Of a stretch of 64,000 nt of DNA, positions 13,601 through 24,740 are shown one piece after another (position 1 is the stretch's first letter; every line of letters begins with the position of its first letter). The stretch is from Paratinospora sagittata (Eukaryota; Streptophyta; Magnoliopsida; Ranunculales; Menispermaceae). Under the pieces are notes generated by a model that was not told the DNA's origin, did not search any database, and worked only from the letters and a program-made list of their open reading frames with translations. Both the position numbers and the translations under genes were made by a program. The stretch is from assembly GCA_035771175.1 (NCBI GenBank), contig CM069593.1:1854461-1918460 (forward strand). The letters are read 5' to 3'.

Positions 13601-16600
13601 TATATGGACAAAAAAATAAACCAACAAATACTGCAGTGGCTACCTTGAATTTATCCTGAAATACCTACCATAATCAATGAAAGTGTTGTGATAGAAAAAG
13701 AACATGCAGAGCATATGTAAAATGTAACACAATTTCAATATAACAGTCCTCTCCAAATACAATTTTTTTTTCAGGTTTTCTAAGCATATCTCTAAACTTT
13801 ACCTATTGACAAAAAGATGGAACAAATGGGCAGTAGAGCGGGAAAAGGTATCATGTTTATCATTTCCTAACAAAGAGGAAATACCATCAGAATTCATTCC
13901 CCAAACTATTGGGTCTCTTAACACTATTTTTCTTTTATTTCCCAAAGACCATGGATGGGATTGAGGTGTAGTAGCTACCATAAGAATCACTAACTTCCCA
14001 ACTACATCTGGGTTCCCATATTGTCCCCCGACTCCCCCGACAAATATGAAAGTCTTCTCAAGGCATATCTAGTACAGATACAAAATCAGATAGCAAAAGT
14101 TACATGGTATGTCAATAAAGTGCCCTGGTTTTTATAATTTTGAGGGTTACAGCTCTCTCCTGGTCCTGAGGGGAGTTCCTAAACTGAAATACAATTGCCC
14201 CAACAGATCTACAACTTAAAAATAAAATAAAATAAAAAATCCAGACTAATAGGTACATACTACTTATACTGCTTCAAGCAAACTTAAGTCCAAAATACTG
14301 TACTTTACCTGATTTCCCTTGTATCTTTCTTGGATAGCTTTAATCTTCGGCTGAAGATTTTGCATAGCCAATGTTGACTCAACCTACAAATCACATGAGC
14401 AAAGTAAAAAAAACAACCAGAATTTTCCAAAATTTTATTAAGAAAATGGTAAAAAGTATAATATCAGAAACAAGTTTCCTCCTCAAGCATAATTTCTAAT
14501 TTTTAATCATTGGAAACACTTGTTTGGTTTATATTTCAATCTCAATGACAGTGGTAGGAGCATACTAAGGATGGTCACCTGCTTCTTGGTCAAAGGGAAC
14601 GTAGCGACTTTAACAATAACAGTAAGCAGGATAATTGCAAATCCGTATGAGTAAGGAACATGTACAGCTGTAAGTCCATCCTTCAGCACCTGTAACAAAT
14701 AGATGATGCAAATTATACATAAACCCACACCCTTTTCAAAAATGTTTCAAAATTCTGAGTTGACATGGAAAAAAGAAAAGTAAATAGTAGAAAGTAAAAA
14801 CAATATCTGTCTTTTAATCCTTCTATGTAAATATAAAAACAAGATGAACACTACTATTATACAATGGACAAGATAACATTTAGTTGGTTACTCGTTGCAG
14901 AAACAAAAATTCACCATCGTAACAGTCTCACATCATACATTCCTAACCCAACTACTTTGTTCCCACAGGATATGCCCTATTTAGCTGCCAATATCTTTCC
15001 TTCTAGAGCAATCCAACCTCTCTATACCATTTCCCTACCACTAATGCCACCACTGGACGCAAGCCCATTTCACAATATTGTAGGATCCCTTGATCTTCTT
15101 CATAATGACTAAGTCTGTTTTAGAGTTTTATATTCGTCTGACTCAACACCCACATCTTAAAAAAGCTTTATGTGAACATGGGGTGTGGTGATAGCCTGAC
15201 AGTTATTCCAGCCTGACAGTTATTCCAGCCACAAACGTAGCTGGTTTCTATTAATCCATAAAACTTCCAATTTTGTTTTATTTGTAAATGGTAATCAGAA
15301 TGCATTATTCCAACATACTCAACTCAACTCAACTAAGTCTTTTTTCAACTACATGAATCTGCTTCCTCAACTCCACTTTATCAAGGGATAAGTCGAAATT
15401 CATATTACAAATAATTATATCTTTCTTAATAATTTTTGTCCATGTTATTTTAGGTTTGCCTTTACCTCTATCATTACCGTGGATTGTTTAAAGATCACTC
15501 TTCTTAACTGGAGCATCTAAAGGTCTTCGTTGTAAAATACTACAAAACTAAATCTTCACATTGGAGTTTATTAGACAAAAGCATTAATTCAAAGGAATTT
15601 TTTTTCTCATAAATCTCACTATGGCTAACTGAACTATGTATTTGTTGATTTCTAACCATCAACACTAACCCATCACATTCTTTATCAGTCCTACTAGAAA
15701 TCTGACAAAAGTTGCTATCCATAGATTTTTTTTTTCCTAATAGTCGATACAAGCTTGGGAACTATCAATGAAAGAAGTAGCACCATTGGTCTTTTTGAAA
15801 GAATGTATAGCTGAAGAAGAAAAGAATTCGGTTTTCAACTTTTCCAGAGGCATATAACTTAGATTATCCTTCTAGTTTCCACAGAGATTCACTTTATCGC
15901 ATTTAGTCCCAACCTTACCAAAGCCAAATGGACTTGCTAAAAAAAATTAAAAAAAGCCAAAAAAAAAAAAATCCTCAAGCAAAATGGTGGCATTTCCTTA
16001 AAGGAAGTAGAATAGCCAAATTAACAAAGACAAACAAACAATTTTCTCTGTGCCTCCAATGGGAATGGTACCCGAGCCTCAAGTTTATGATCTTTCTGAC
16101 ATGAAAAAAGCAAAATGGTGGCATTTCCTCAAAATGAAGTTGAATAGCCTAATTAATAAAGATAGACAAACAATTTTCTCCATCCCTCCAATGGGAATGG
16201 TACCCAATCTAAGTCTATGATCTTTCTAACATGAAAATTTCCCATTTTTCCAGTTACGTTCACCTTTTATTCTTCAATGAATTCTAGACCGTAATACTTA
16301 ACCACAAAGTTTGTGCTTGTTAGTGACTTTCCTCTAGATCACCTGAGCACTACTTGCACTAGTTTCTAATGTAGTTAACTGTTTAATATCATGACCCTCA
16401 GTTTATGTGCATTTTTCACTCTTCTTCCATTTTTCTTCTTAAACTACCCATTTCATAGCCTTTTATGTCTTATCATAAAGTCCGTATTAGTTAATTCTGC
16501 ATTATACACCATGGAAAATTTTACGCAAGGTAGCATCAACCATGTTGCATTATCCTTACATTTTTCTGCAATGCAAGCGATCAAATCTTTCATCAGGTAT

Positions 16601-17864
16601 CCCCACATATCCACCTATCTATGTGCACTTCATCTTTTCTTTGATCAGTTAAAGAACCAAAAGAAGAAGGACATTATAACTAAGTTTGCCTCCAGCAGAA
16701 AAGAGAAAGTGAAAGAAAACGTATAAAATTGTGAAAGAGGTTCTCACGATACAACATACAGTATATAGAACTGTCAAATAAAAATTCTAAATTGGTCAAT
16801 CAGCACAAAGTAGGCCAACTCTGTTCATCTTTTCATTTTTTAACTCTGTCTTCATCCGTATTGGCCAGACAAAAACACAAGTCAACAAAGTGGCAATCTT
16901 TCCCTAATTTCTGATTAATAAAACTTTTCAGCTTGGAAGAGGTGTGTTTTCAGCATGGATCAGCTCTCCCAGGCATGACATTGCAGGGTGTGAGAAAACA
17001 AATTTTTATCACTAGAGCAAGGACATTTCTTCGTATAAGAGATTGTAACGGCAAAGTCCATCCAACATTGATAATTGTGTTCACTTATTATTTTTCAAGA
17101 ATGCGCTTTCTTTCTTTTTAGCATTCAAGCTTTTTTTTTTTTCTCTCCTTATTTTTTCAATTCCTTTCATCATTTATGAACAATAACACTTCAATCTTAT
17201 TTTCATTTGCAGTAGATTTCTCCAAAGACCTCAGGATTATCCCATTTTGGTCTATCTGGTTTGACAAATGAGAACACCGCTCTGCTTATCATCACATCTA
17301 TACAAAAGAAGATTCTTCCTAATATCGCTATCTTCTTAACAAGAATAAACTCTCAATAATCTTAATCCTCATGCAGATTCACGAAATATGCCAACAATAT
17401 ACACGAAGAATCATTTTTTTCCCGCGCAGAGATAAAAGCAAGGAACAACTAACTAAATTCAACAAACTTCGTACACATCCTAAAGCTCTCGGCGCGAGAA
17501 TTACCTTAAGAACAATTTCCATGGCATCCGAGATGAAACCGAACCATCCTCCGTTCTTCTGAGCCGCTGAATTCGTCGCAGCAGCTGCAACACCACCACC
17601 ACCGGTAGCCGAATCGACAGCGACAGCTGCCGCATCAGCGAGTGAATAAAGAACACCTTCTGCTCGGCTAACGATTCCTTGGAAATCGACCTCGTGATCG
17701 AGCGAATGAAACGGAGGAACTTCGTGAAAGCTGAATTTCACTCTCGAGCTCCGGTGCTCGCGCTGCGGAGGTCTGAGCAGAGGAAATCTGCGGAGTCCAT
17801 GGCGAGGGAGAGAAGGTAAAGGAGAATTCAGAACCGAAGGGAATGATATTAGGGTTTTCGCCAT
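1609..17864 (-). CDS. ALB3: ALBINO3, thylakoid membrane insertase (YidC/Oxa1/Alb3 family), 11 exons
   Basis: Exons on the minus strand, in order: 17505-17864, 14579-14689, 14309-14383, 13500-13560, 5491-5564, 5278-5382, 4456-4563, 4254-4357, 2605-2754, 2396-2519, 1609-1713. All junctions are GT-AG, phases agree, and the total is 1,377 nt, giving 458 residues, close to Arabidopsis ALB3 as I recall it. The first ~60 residues look like a plastid transit peptide. The conserved YidC core with five membrane spans runs from about residue 115 to 350 (landmarks: HVPYSYGFAIILL, NPLAGCFPTLATIPVWIGLY, LPVLLIVSQY, VPSGLSIYW). The basic tail has an ISAGRAKR stretch and a final RSKRSKRKR, matching known cpSRP43-binding motifs. 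Role in the family: inserts light-harvesting proteins into thylakoids with cpSRP43/54 and cpFtsY. Intron 4 (5565-13499) is swollen by a copia insertion, but no exon is damaged. Confidence 0.93.
2755..4253 (-). other. ALB3 intron 8, 1.5 kb, content unidentified
   Basis: The long intron between exons 8 and 9 contains only short ORFs without recognisable similarity. The stretch 3070-3700 is less AT-rich than normal intron sequence and may be an old mobile-element remnant, but I could not identify it. Confidence 0.4.
5565..6857 (-). other. ALB3 intron 4, part 3' of the copia insertion
   Basis: AT-rich intron DNA between exon 5 and the insertion, ending in the left copy of the target duplication ATATC (6853-6857). 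No gene seen. Confidence 0.6.
6858..7162 (-). repeat. Left copia LTR, truncated, minus orientation
   Basis: Matches the right LTR from 12895 to 13200, but the last ~82 bp (start of U3) are missing. Position 7163 switches abruptly to forward pol sequence homologous to 12420 onward, with at most one shared base at the join. Confidence 0.92.
7163..8403 (+). pseudogene. copia pol 3' fragment: reverse transcriptase end plus RNase H
   Basis: The frame opens inside reverse transcriptase at VKTAFLHGN and includes the catalytic YVDDM (in LLLYVDDMLIASK). It is broken by a TAA at 7486-7488, where the duplicate copy at 12742 has TCA (Ser). It then continues through GMEITRDK, the RNase H part (VGYVDSDYAGDLDKRRSTTGY, ALSTTEAEYMA, HIDVRFHFVRE) and ends with TGA-free reading to 8403. 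The 5' half of pol is absent here; it lies downstream of the central LTR. Confidence 0.9.
8491..8508 (+). promoter_or_regulatory. Polypurine tract of the copia element
   Basis: Purine-rich GAGGTGGAGGTGGAGATT directly precedes the central LTR start TGTGGGG, the expected place of the plus-strand primer in reverse transcription. Confidence 0.75.
8509..8896 (+). repeat. Central copia LTR, 388 bp, plus orientation
   Basis: Starts TGTGGGGTCC and ends CCGCACAACA (TG...CA). It has a TATAAATAG promoter-like box near 8671. It is the reverse complement of 12895-13282 apart from about six differences seen by eye. It sits in the middle of the insertion, with pol on its left and the primer-binding site on its right. 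Confidence 0.93.
8900..8912 (+). promoter_or_regulatory. Primer-binding site, initiator tRNA-Met type
   Basis: TGGTATCAGAGCC lies three bases after the central LTR. This is the usual plant copia primer site, complementary to the 3' end of initiator methionyl tRNA. An inverted copy lies next to the right LTR near 12880. Confidence 0.88.
9136..9495 (+). repeat. Degenerate repeats of a CTGTTCATC-type motif in the copia leader
   Basis: The untranslated leader contains more than a dozen imperfect copies of a unit like GATACTGTTCATCC, with spacers such as GGCCCG. Short frames across it are by-products of the repeat. Confidence 0.8.
9710..12755 (+). pseudogene. copia gag-pol, 5' part, with inactivating mutations
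   Basis: Opens with ATG at 9710. Order: gag (FNGTNNFGMWQ onward), zinc knuckle CAYCHQKGHWKKDC (CX2CX4HX4C), protease, GAG pre-integrase (LWHMRLGHVGEKAL), integrase core with the D, D and E region (HADVWGP, FIDDFSRYVWVY, RSDNGGEY, TPQQNGVAERMNRTL), then reverse transcriptase. The protease active site reads DFGC where the family has DSGC. The 820-codon frame stops at TAG 12170-12172, with further in-frame TGA (12176-12178) and TAA in the following RT segment (VAKG-stop-AQREG), then resumes (VAQFDLELAQLDVKTAFLHGN) to the YVDDM region. It ends at about 12755, where inverted leader begins. The Tork/TNT1-like clade is my guess. Confidence 0.92.
12756..12894 (-). repeat. Inverted copy of the copia leader and primer-binding site
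   Basis: Reverse complement of roughly 8897-9035, including the GGCTCTGATACCA primer-site complement. It joins forward pol at a GAAA tract (12752-12755) shared by both partners. Confidence 0.88.
12895..13282 (-). repeat. Right copia LTR, 388 bp, minus orientation
   Basis: Full-length inverted match to 8509-8896. It borders the right target duplication ATATC (13283-13287) and lies about 220 bp from ALB3 exon 4. Confidence 0.93.
14690..17504 (-). other. ALB3 intron 1, 2.8 kb
   Basis: No gene is recognised on either strand. It contains a direct tandem duplication of about 130 bp (15979-16236) and several poly(A)/poly(T) runs. Confidence 0.6.
15979..16236. repeat. Two-copy direct tandem duplication, about 131-bp period
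   Basis: Both units start GCAAAATGGTGGCATTTCCT (15979 and 16110) and share CAATGGGAATGGTACCC and ATGATCTTTCT with scattered substitutions. Intronic, in ALB3 intron 1. Confidence 0.85.
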
Positions 17865-18914
17865 GGATGGCAGTTCTTGAGCGGTGTTGCAGAGGTTGAG
17901 AATTCAGAATATCATGAGTGCGAGATTGGAGACGAGGAAGCCCGCAAGAAAGAAACTCCCAGGTGAGCGAGAAGGAAAGAGAGGCAGAGAGATATGTTTT
18001 TTTACGTATTATCCGTATTGTATTTTTGGACGGCCAAGTGAACCACTAAAACTAGGAAAAAAGAAGAAGGAAAAAGCACTTGAAATGATCAAATGCCCGG
18101 TCAACTTTTTATCTAAAACACTCCCAGCCCAAGCCCACGGTAATTGCTCTTCTCTTTTTTTTTGTTTTTTTGTTGTAGTTATTTTTGTAGTCCCAAATTT
18201 GAAGTTTAGTACTATTAGTTCCCTAGTTTAAGAAGTGAACAATGAGATACGATTAAAAAATTTATCATAAATTTAAGCTTGTTCTTGTCTATTTCTATTG
18301 TAAGAGGTGTTCTTATCCATACAAATCTTCAAATCTAAAAGAATTTGTCTCACTTTATAAAGGAGAAGGATAACGTACGATGAAAAAGTTAAAAAAAAAA
18401 TTGGTTCAATTACAAGATCAATTTGTCAAAATTAACTACCGTTCAACTGTTGGCTGATTGATGAATTTTCCTTTTGACTGGCTATCAACTAGAATCGACA
18501 GGAGGTCAATCAAATTATTTTTGCAAAAATAAATGAACACTATATGTTAATCTATTAATGGATTGATCGAATAATTGGTGACAAAATTGATCCATTGATA
18601 AAAACACTAGCTAGCTGATGAAATAGTTAACTAATGAGACATAAAAAATGTACACTTTTTTATTTTTTGGTTTATGTCCTTTTGATGTCCCCACTAACTC
18701 TTTTACAGGAGGTGAGACTATTTTAGAATAAAAAATTATAAAGGTTGTTGGCCGTTTATTCTTAAAATAGACAGATAAATGTGAATACGAACATAAAATT
18801 AAAAACTCGTCCCTCAATTATAATTTATACCTCGTCTTTCGTTTAATGAGGCTACCCAACTTTAGAACACGTGAGCGTTTACAGGAGGTTACGGGGGTGC
18901 ATATTTGTACCCGA
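17865..18914. other. 5' flank of ALB3 and spacer
   Basis: Should contain the ALB3 promoter, on the minus strand upstream of the ATG at 17864. No convincing TATA box or gene is seen; AT-rich beyond about 18140. Confidence 0.45.
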
Positions 18915-19064
18915 TATTCATGGATTTTTTCTATGCGACATAAGAATTCAGTGTTTTCTTGTTTCACTCGATTTATGGTTCTCGTGGAAAAGAATTTAGG
19001 TATGACACTAAAGATCTTTCATAGTGATGGTGGTCGGGAATATGATAACTCTAGTTTTTGCAGT
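18915..19064 (+). mobile_element. Degenerate copia integrase fragment
   Basis: About 50 codons read YSWIFSMRHKN... and IFHSDGGREYDN, the pattern of a copia integrase core around its second and third catalytic regions. No LTR, gag or RT is found beside it. It differs clearly from the intact integrase at 11100-11500, so it comes from another, older element. Confidence 0.75.
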
Positions 19065-19365
19065 GTTTGTGGTCTTTTTTCATCTTTTTTAAGGGGACAA
19101 ATGACATTCAGTGTTTCAGTAGCGTTTTTGTAAATAAGCAGTATGATTGTACAAGCAGGAGTGATGTTTGATGGTCAGCTTACATGAATCACGTAATATA
19201 TGCTTGTGATAAAGTGTTTTCAATGTTTTCAAAGTTTTAGAAACAAAATACTATAAAACAATTACTATGCGTTTTTTTTTACAGAGTAGACATTTCAACT
19301 GAAATTATATTTTCAAGTAAATAATTGACAAAAGATACCCTTTAATTATCAAAGAAGAAAGATGT

Positions 19366-19376
19366 TTCCGGAAGAC
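19366..19376. promoter_or_regulatory. Distal partial heat-shock element
   Basis: TTCCGGAA, two inverted units of the heat-shock factor site, about 390 bp upstream of the HSP70 ATG. A CACGTG core lies nearby at about 19406. Confidence 0.4.
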
Positions 19377-19563
19377 GAGGTTACGTGGCTTACGACCTCT
19401 CTCAGTCACGTGTAATTCGGCAAGGATAGAATAAAGAGATGTTTCTGGAGACTACGAAGAAACAGCTCTCGAATATACATAAGCCACCGCGTCTTAAACT
19501 CAAAAGTAAAAAGACTTATATTAACCGTCGACACGTTTTGATCCAACGGCTCAAACCACAACA

Positions 19564-19579
19564 GAACATTCTGGAATTC
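19564..19579 (+). promoter_or_regulatory. Heat-shock element of the first HSP70 gene
   Basis: GAACATTCTGGAATTC contains three perfectly phased alternating units (GAA 19564, TTC 19569, GAA 19574). It lies about 30 bp upstream of a TATA box, the classic heat-shock factor arrangement. Confidence 0.8.
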
Positions 19580-19605
19580 TAAAGCCAGAGCGCCTTTTAG
19601 TTACT

Positions 19606-19613
19606 TATATAAA
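19606..19613 (+). promoter_or_regulatory. TATA box of the first HSP70 gene
   Basis: TATATAAA, about 150 bp upstream of the start codon and just after the heat-shock element. Confidence 0.8.
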
Positions 19614-19759
19614 CGCTTCTTCTTTTTCTCCCTTCTCATCGATACAAAAAGAAGAAGAAACATTTCTTGAATCTCTGCAAATTTTAGTTTGTAATTTAGC
19701 TCAAATTGAAGCTAATTTGAAGAATCTGGTTCTGGTTTTTGATCAATTTTGAAGTGACG

Positions 19760-22254
19760 ATGGCTGGAAAAAGTGAAGGTCCGGCAATCGGAATCGATCT
19801 CGGGACGACTTACTCTTGTGTCGGAGTTTGGCAACACGATCGTGTTGAGATCATCGCGAATGATCAAGGAAACAGAACTACGCCTTCTTATGTTGCGTTC
19901 ACTGATACCGAGCGTCTGATCGGAGATGCGGCTAAGAATCAGGTCGCCATGAACCCGATCAACACTGTTTTTGGTATGTTTTAGGAATTCCTCAACTTGA
20001 ATCTAGTGCTGTTTTGAGTGTTTTTGTGTTGTTCTGTGTCTGTAGTAGTGATTTACCGACTTCGCGTGTTTCGATTGGGGAAAATGGATGTTTGAGTGGA
20101 AGTAAAATGCTTTTTTTTTTAGCAGTAGAAGTAAAATGCTTGAATTGATGGAATTCTTTCGTTCTGGATTGCTCGTTCTGATTTTTGAGAATATATTACA
20201 CGCTTTCAGACATTTACGTTTCCGAATTTTAATTCCGTCGTGATTGCTGTTTTTTTTTTTTAATTTATTTATTCCAATTTTTGCTAAATATTCTTAGTCA
20301 TTTAGTTTGTCTGTTCTTCATTATCTTACCACGTTGTTAGTTTATGCATTTTTAGGCAAAGATTATTTTTAAGATTTTGTTTTCGATTTCTCAAACTTTT
20401 TGTTTTAAGATTTTTTTTTTCTTGTTGGTAGCTGATCTTATTTGTAAGAATTCATACTCAAAAATTTTCTGATTGTGCTTAGAAACTGAAATTTTACATA
20501 ATCTTTCCTCTGTAGATGCAAAGCGTTTGATTGGACGGAGGTTCTCAGACCCGATTGTTCAGGGCGACATCAAGCTATGGCCATTCAAGGTCATTGCGGG
20601 CCCTGGCGACAAGCCGATGATCGTAGTGAACTACAAGGGCGAAGAGAAGCAATTCGCAGCAGAGGAAATATCTTCAATGGTGCTCACAAAGATGCGTGAA
20701 ATAGCCGAGGCATATCTCGGCTCTAGTATAAAGAACGCTGTAGTTACAGTCCCTGCTTACTTCAACGATTCACAGCGCCAAGCTACAAAAGACGCTGGCG
20801 TAATTGCTGGCCTTAATGTCATGCGTATAATCAACGAGCCAACGGCAGCTGCAATTGCGTATGGTCTTGACAAGAAAGCCAGCAGCGTTGGTGAGAAAAA
20901 CGTTCTCATTTTCGATCTCGGTGGTGGCACTTTTGATGTGTCATTGCTAACAATTGAAGAGGGTATCTTTGAAGTGAAAGCTACTGCCGGAGACACCCAT
21001 CTTGGTGGTGAGGATTTTGATAACAGAATGGTGAATCACTTTGTTCAAGAATTCAAGAGGAAGCATAAGAAGGATATCAGTGGTAACCCCAGAGCACTGA
21101 GGAGATTAAGAACAGCTTGTGAAAGAGCAAAGAGGACTCTCTCTTCCACTGCTCAAACCACCATTGAAATTGATTCTTTGTATGAGGGTATTGATTTTTA
21201 CTCCACAATTACCCGAGCTCGATTCGAGGAGCTCAACATGGATCTTTTCAGGAAGTGTATGGAGCCAGTTGAGAAGTGTTTGAGAGATGCTAAGATGGAT
21301 AAGAGCAGTGTTCACGATGTTGTTCTTGTAGGGGGGTCCACTAGGATTCCTAAGGTTCAGCAATTGTTGCAAGATTTCTTTAATGGGAAGGAGCTTTGCA
21401 AGAGTATAAACCCAGATGAGGCTGTTGCTTATGGTGCTGCGGTGCAAGCTGCAATTTTGAGTGGTGAAGGCAATGAAAAGGTTCAGGATCTATTGCTCTT
21501 GGATGTTACACCACTATCCCTTGGTCTTGAAACTGCTGGTGGAGTCATGACTGTTTTGATTCCGAGAAACACTACAATTCCAACCAAGAAAGAGCAAGTT
21601 TTCTCTACTTACTCTGATAACCAACCTGGAGTTTTGATTCAGGTATATGAAGGTGAAAGAACCAGAACAAGGGATAACAATCTATTGGGTAAATTTGAGC
21701 TCTCTGGCATTTCTCCTGCTCCTAGAGGTGTTCCACAGATCACGGTCTGCTTCGATATTGACGCCAATGGCATCTTAAATGTCTCTGCTGAGGACAAAAC
21801 AACTGGGCAGAAAAACAAGATAACAATCGCCAATGACAAGGGTAGGCTGTCCAAGGAGGAAATTGAGAAGATGGTGCAAGAAGCAGAGAAATACAAGGCT
21901 GAAGATGAAGAGCACAAGAAGAAGGTGGAAGCTAAGAATGCTTTAGAAAATTATTCTTATAACATGAGGAATACTATAAAGGATGAGAAGATCAGTGCTA
22001 AGCTTGACCCATCTGATAAGAAGAAGATTGAAGATGCAATTGATCAGGCAATTCAGTGGTTGGATGGTAACCAGCTTGGTGAAGCAGATGAGTTTGAGGA
22101 TAAGATGAAGGAGCTGGAGAGTATTTGCAACCCCATCATTGCTAAGATGTATCAGGGTGCTGGTGCAGACATGGGTGGTGGCATGGAAGAAGATGGGCCT
22201 ACTCATGCTGGTGGCAGTGGTGGTGCTGGCCCCAAGATTGAAGAGGTCGACTAA
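19760..22254 (+). CDS. HSP70: Cytosolic heat shock protein 70 (HSP70/HSC70)
   Basis: Two exons, 19760-19973 and 20516-22254, with one GT-AG intron inside the Asp codon of the [13 protein letters not shown] junction, a usual plant cytosolic HSP70 intron position. The product has 650 residues. The start codon is the ATG of [19 protein letters not shown], as in the other HSP70 here. Seen: the three family signatures (IDLGTTYS near the N-terminus, [28 protein letters not shown]), the substrate-binding domain, the helical lid, and a Gly-rich tail ending EEVD, the cytosolic/nuclear mark that binds TPR co-chaperones. Role: ATP-driven folding of client proteins with J-domain and nucleotide-exchange partners. 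Heat induction is supported by the upstream heat-shock element. The tail differs from that of the second HSP70 ([18 protein letters not shown] here). Confidence 0.97.
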
Positions 22255-24740
22255 GTCTCGACCCATTTTGATGATAAACACCGCTATTTAGAAATTTATA
22301 GTTCATGGTGAAGAAGAAGAGGGTAATGAAATTTCTTCTCTTTTGCTCCTTTTTTATTTTTATTTTTTCTTTTTTTTCTGTTCTGGTGTCTTTTTTAGTT
22401 TTTTGGGTTTTTTAATTTCCAAATTTCATGATGGAGATGTATAGTATGGTTGTGGATATTAATGAAATCTCGTGGCATTAGCCTTTAGTTACTATTCTCT
22501 TGATGATATGGTTTGGTTCAAATTGATAAATTGGATTTGATTTTTGTAGAATATTAGTATTACAAATACTGTTTCCTAAATACAATCGAACATAATGATT
22601 TTTTTTTAAATAATTATTAGAAAAAAAAAGATAGGACTCTCAAAAATCAGTCATGGCTTTGCAAGTCAGTCTATTATATGATTTTTAAATCACTTAAATT
22701 ATAGATAAGATGACAAAAAAAATTATTAATCCTTTCAAGTCAAGTCACTGTCTTTTAAATCATTTAAATGGGAAATGAGATGAAAAAAAAAAAATTGGTC
22801 TTTTAAAAAGAAATTATTAATTGTTAAAAGAGAAAAGGACATAAATACTAAATTTTAAACTTTGCCTAGAAAGATAGGGACCCACTTTCTAAATTGTTTT
22901 TAATATTTTTAAATAATCAATTACTATTAATTGTGAAATTACATTTTCTTAACAAAAGCTAAAATCTTGAAGAGAAAAGCTTTAATATTTTCTTGCGGGC
23001 CATGTGCAAACCACGTGAAAGTGTCTGATTAATACCTATGAGGCTATGAACCCAAAGGTGCAGTAAAGGGGTCATCATATCTTGTCATGGTGCAGAATCT
23101 TATAATTGCGAACATTTGAGTGCGAACCATTTGGAATTATAAGAAAACAAGGTACATAGGTGAGTAACATCCTTGCCAAGGGATCTCAAAACATATTTTA
23201 TCTGGTTAAAAAAAGTTGTTGAAAATATATGTTATTTGATAGAATTTGTATCATCTCCCCCTGCCACTTGCTTGGCCTTTTCTTTGATAAGCGGTTGGCC
23301 TTCAACTTATTATCTCATTCTCACTGATATTACACCGATATTTAGATAAGAACAAATAGTAGCCACAATAATGAACTTGTTCAATGAGTTTCCATGACTA
23401 TGACAAGGATGTAGAATGAACAATTAAAATGATTTTCTACTTGTATATCAAAATAAAGCTTATGCCGCACCATACATCTAGTGCCCATCTTAATATATAT
23501 ATATATATATTGCATATACTATCTATCATAGTGTAACTTAATTATTTAAGACAAGTGCATAGGACAAGACTTTCTGACGGTCTGTAGATATGTGTGGTTG
23601 AACGCGATTGATTTTTAAACATGAGGATGCCTAATTTCGTGCAGTTTCGAGTCTAAATGTCATTCGTAGGTGTGAAGATTAGTCAGTCCGTAAGGATGGA
23701 TACTCCACAAGAGACCCTTAGGACATCACATCAAGTATAGTTAGTTTATACTTGAGCATAGTTAGTCTAAAATGCTCCTGTTCATTGAACCATTTCCCAG
23801 AGGACACATCTAAATCATCTCTGGTGAGGCAGCAAATTCCTTGGACAACTTAAGGCCAGCTGTTACAATACTTGGTCAAAATGGCTCATTAAACTGACTC
23901 ACACTGGTTAGGTTAGACACATATATAGCTTCAACTAATACCCATTCAAAGAGTGGTTTTGCTGTGAATGATAAAACAATAATGCATTGGCTGATGGGTC
24001 TGTTGTCATTTGGTTGATTTACACAGATACCGTGCTTTATATGATTGAGCTCACAGGAATGAGATACATGTCAGAGTAATAACAGATGAATCTAGCAATA
24101 AGAAGGAACACTAAAAAAGAGGAAAACAAAGCCTTAATCAAAGTAAATGCAACAGTAAGAAGAACTTGAGCCATCAAAATCAAAGAATAAAAAAGGGAGA
24201 GATGAATAGAGAATTAAACATTAGGAGCAATGGTTAAGTTCAATGTGAATTTATTCCATGTAGAAGAAAAAATTCACTGAATCAAACACTACAACAGAAT
24301 ACATCCAGCCATTACATCCACCATGATTTTTTTTTTTTTTTTTTTTTGCTATATTTTCTTTTACCAACATATACTTAATAGGCTAGAACATATGTCAGAG
24401 ACCCAACAAATCCAAAGTCTGGAAAAACCTCCAAAAAATAAGAATTACAGAATAAAAGGAAAAATTTATAGAGCAACAAAGGATTGCACAATCCTTACCA
24501 ATACCTCCTTGATTGAAAACTACAAGGGCAGGAGCTCAGGGGAGATTGCAGTCAAAATCTGACCAGACTCATGTCAACGAACACCAGGGTAATTAGTGGG
24601 TCCAAAAGTTGCAAAACAGAAATGTGAACCACTTGAAGTTGAAGATAACGCATTTTTTTCATTTCATAAGATTTTCATTTGGGATACAATGTTAGTAAAA
24701 TGGAATTTGTACCAAACCATGGCAACCGCCGATACATTGC
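22255..24740. other. HSP70 3' UTR and spacer
   Basis: The first 250 bp or so are the likely HSP70 3' UTR (T-rich; AATGAAAT near 22461 could be a poly(A) signal). The rest is AT-rich and holds no recognisable gene. The last part (about 24400-24740) is probably the 3' UTR of the HSP20-like gene. Confidence 0.5.
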
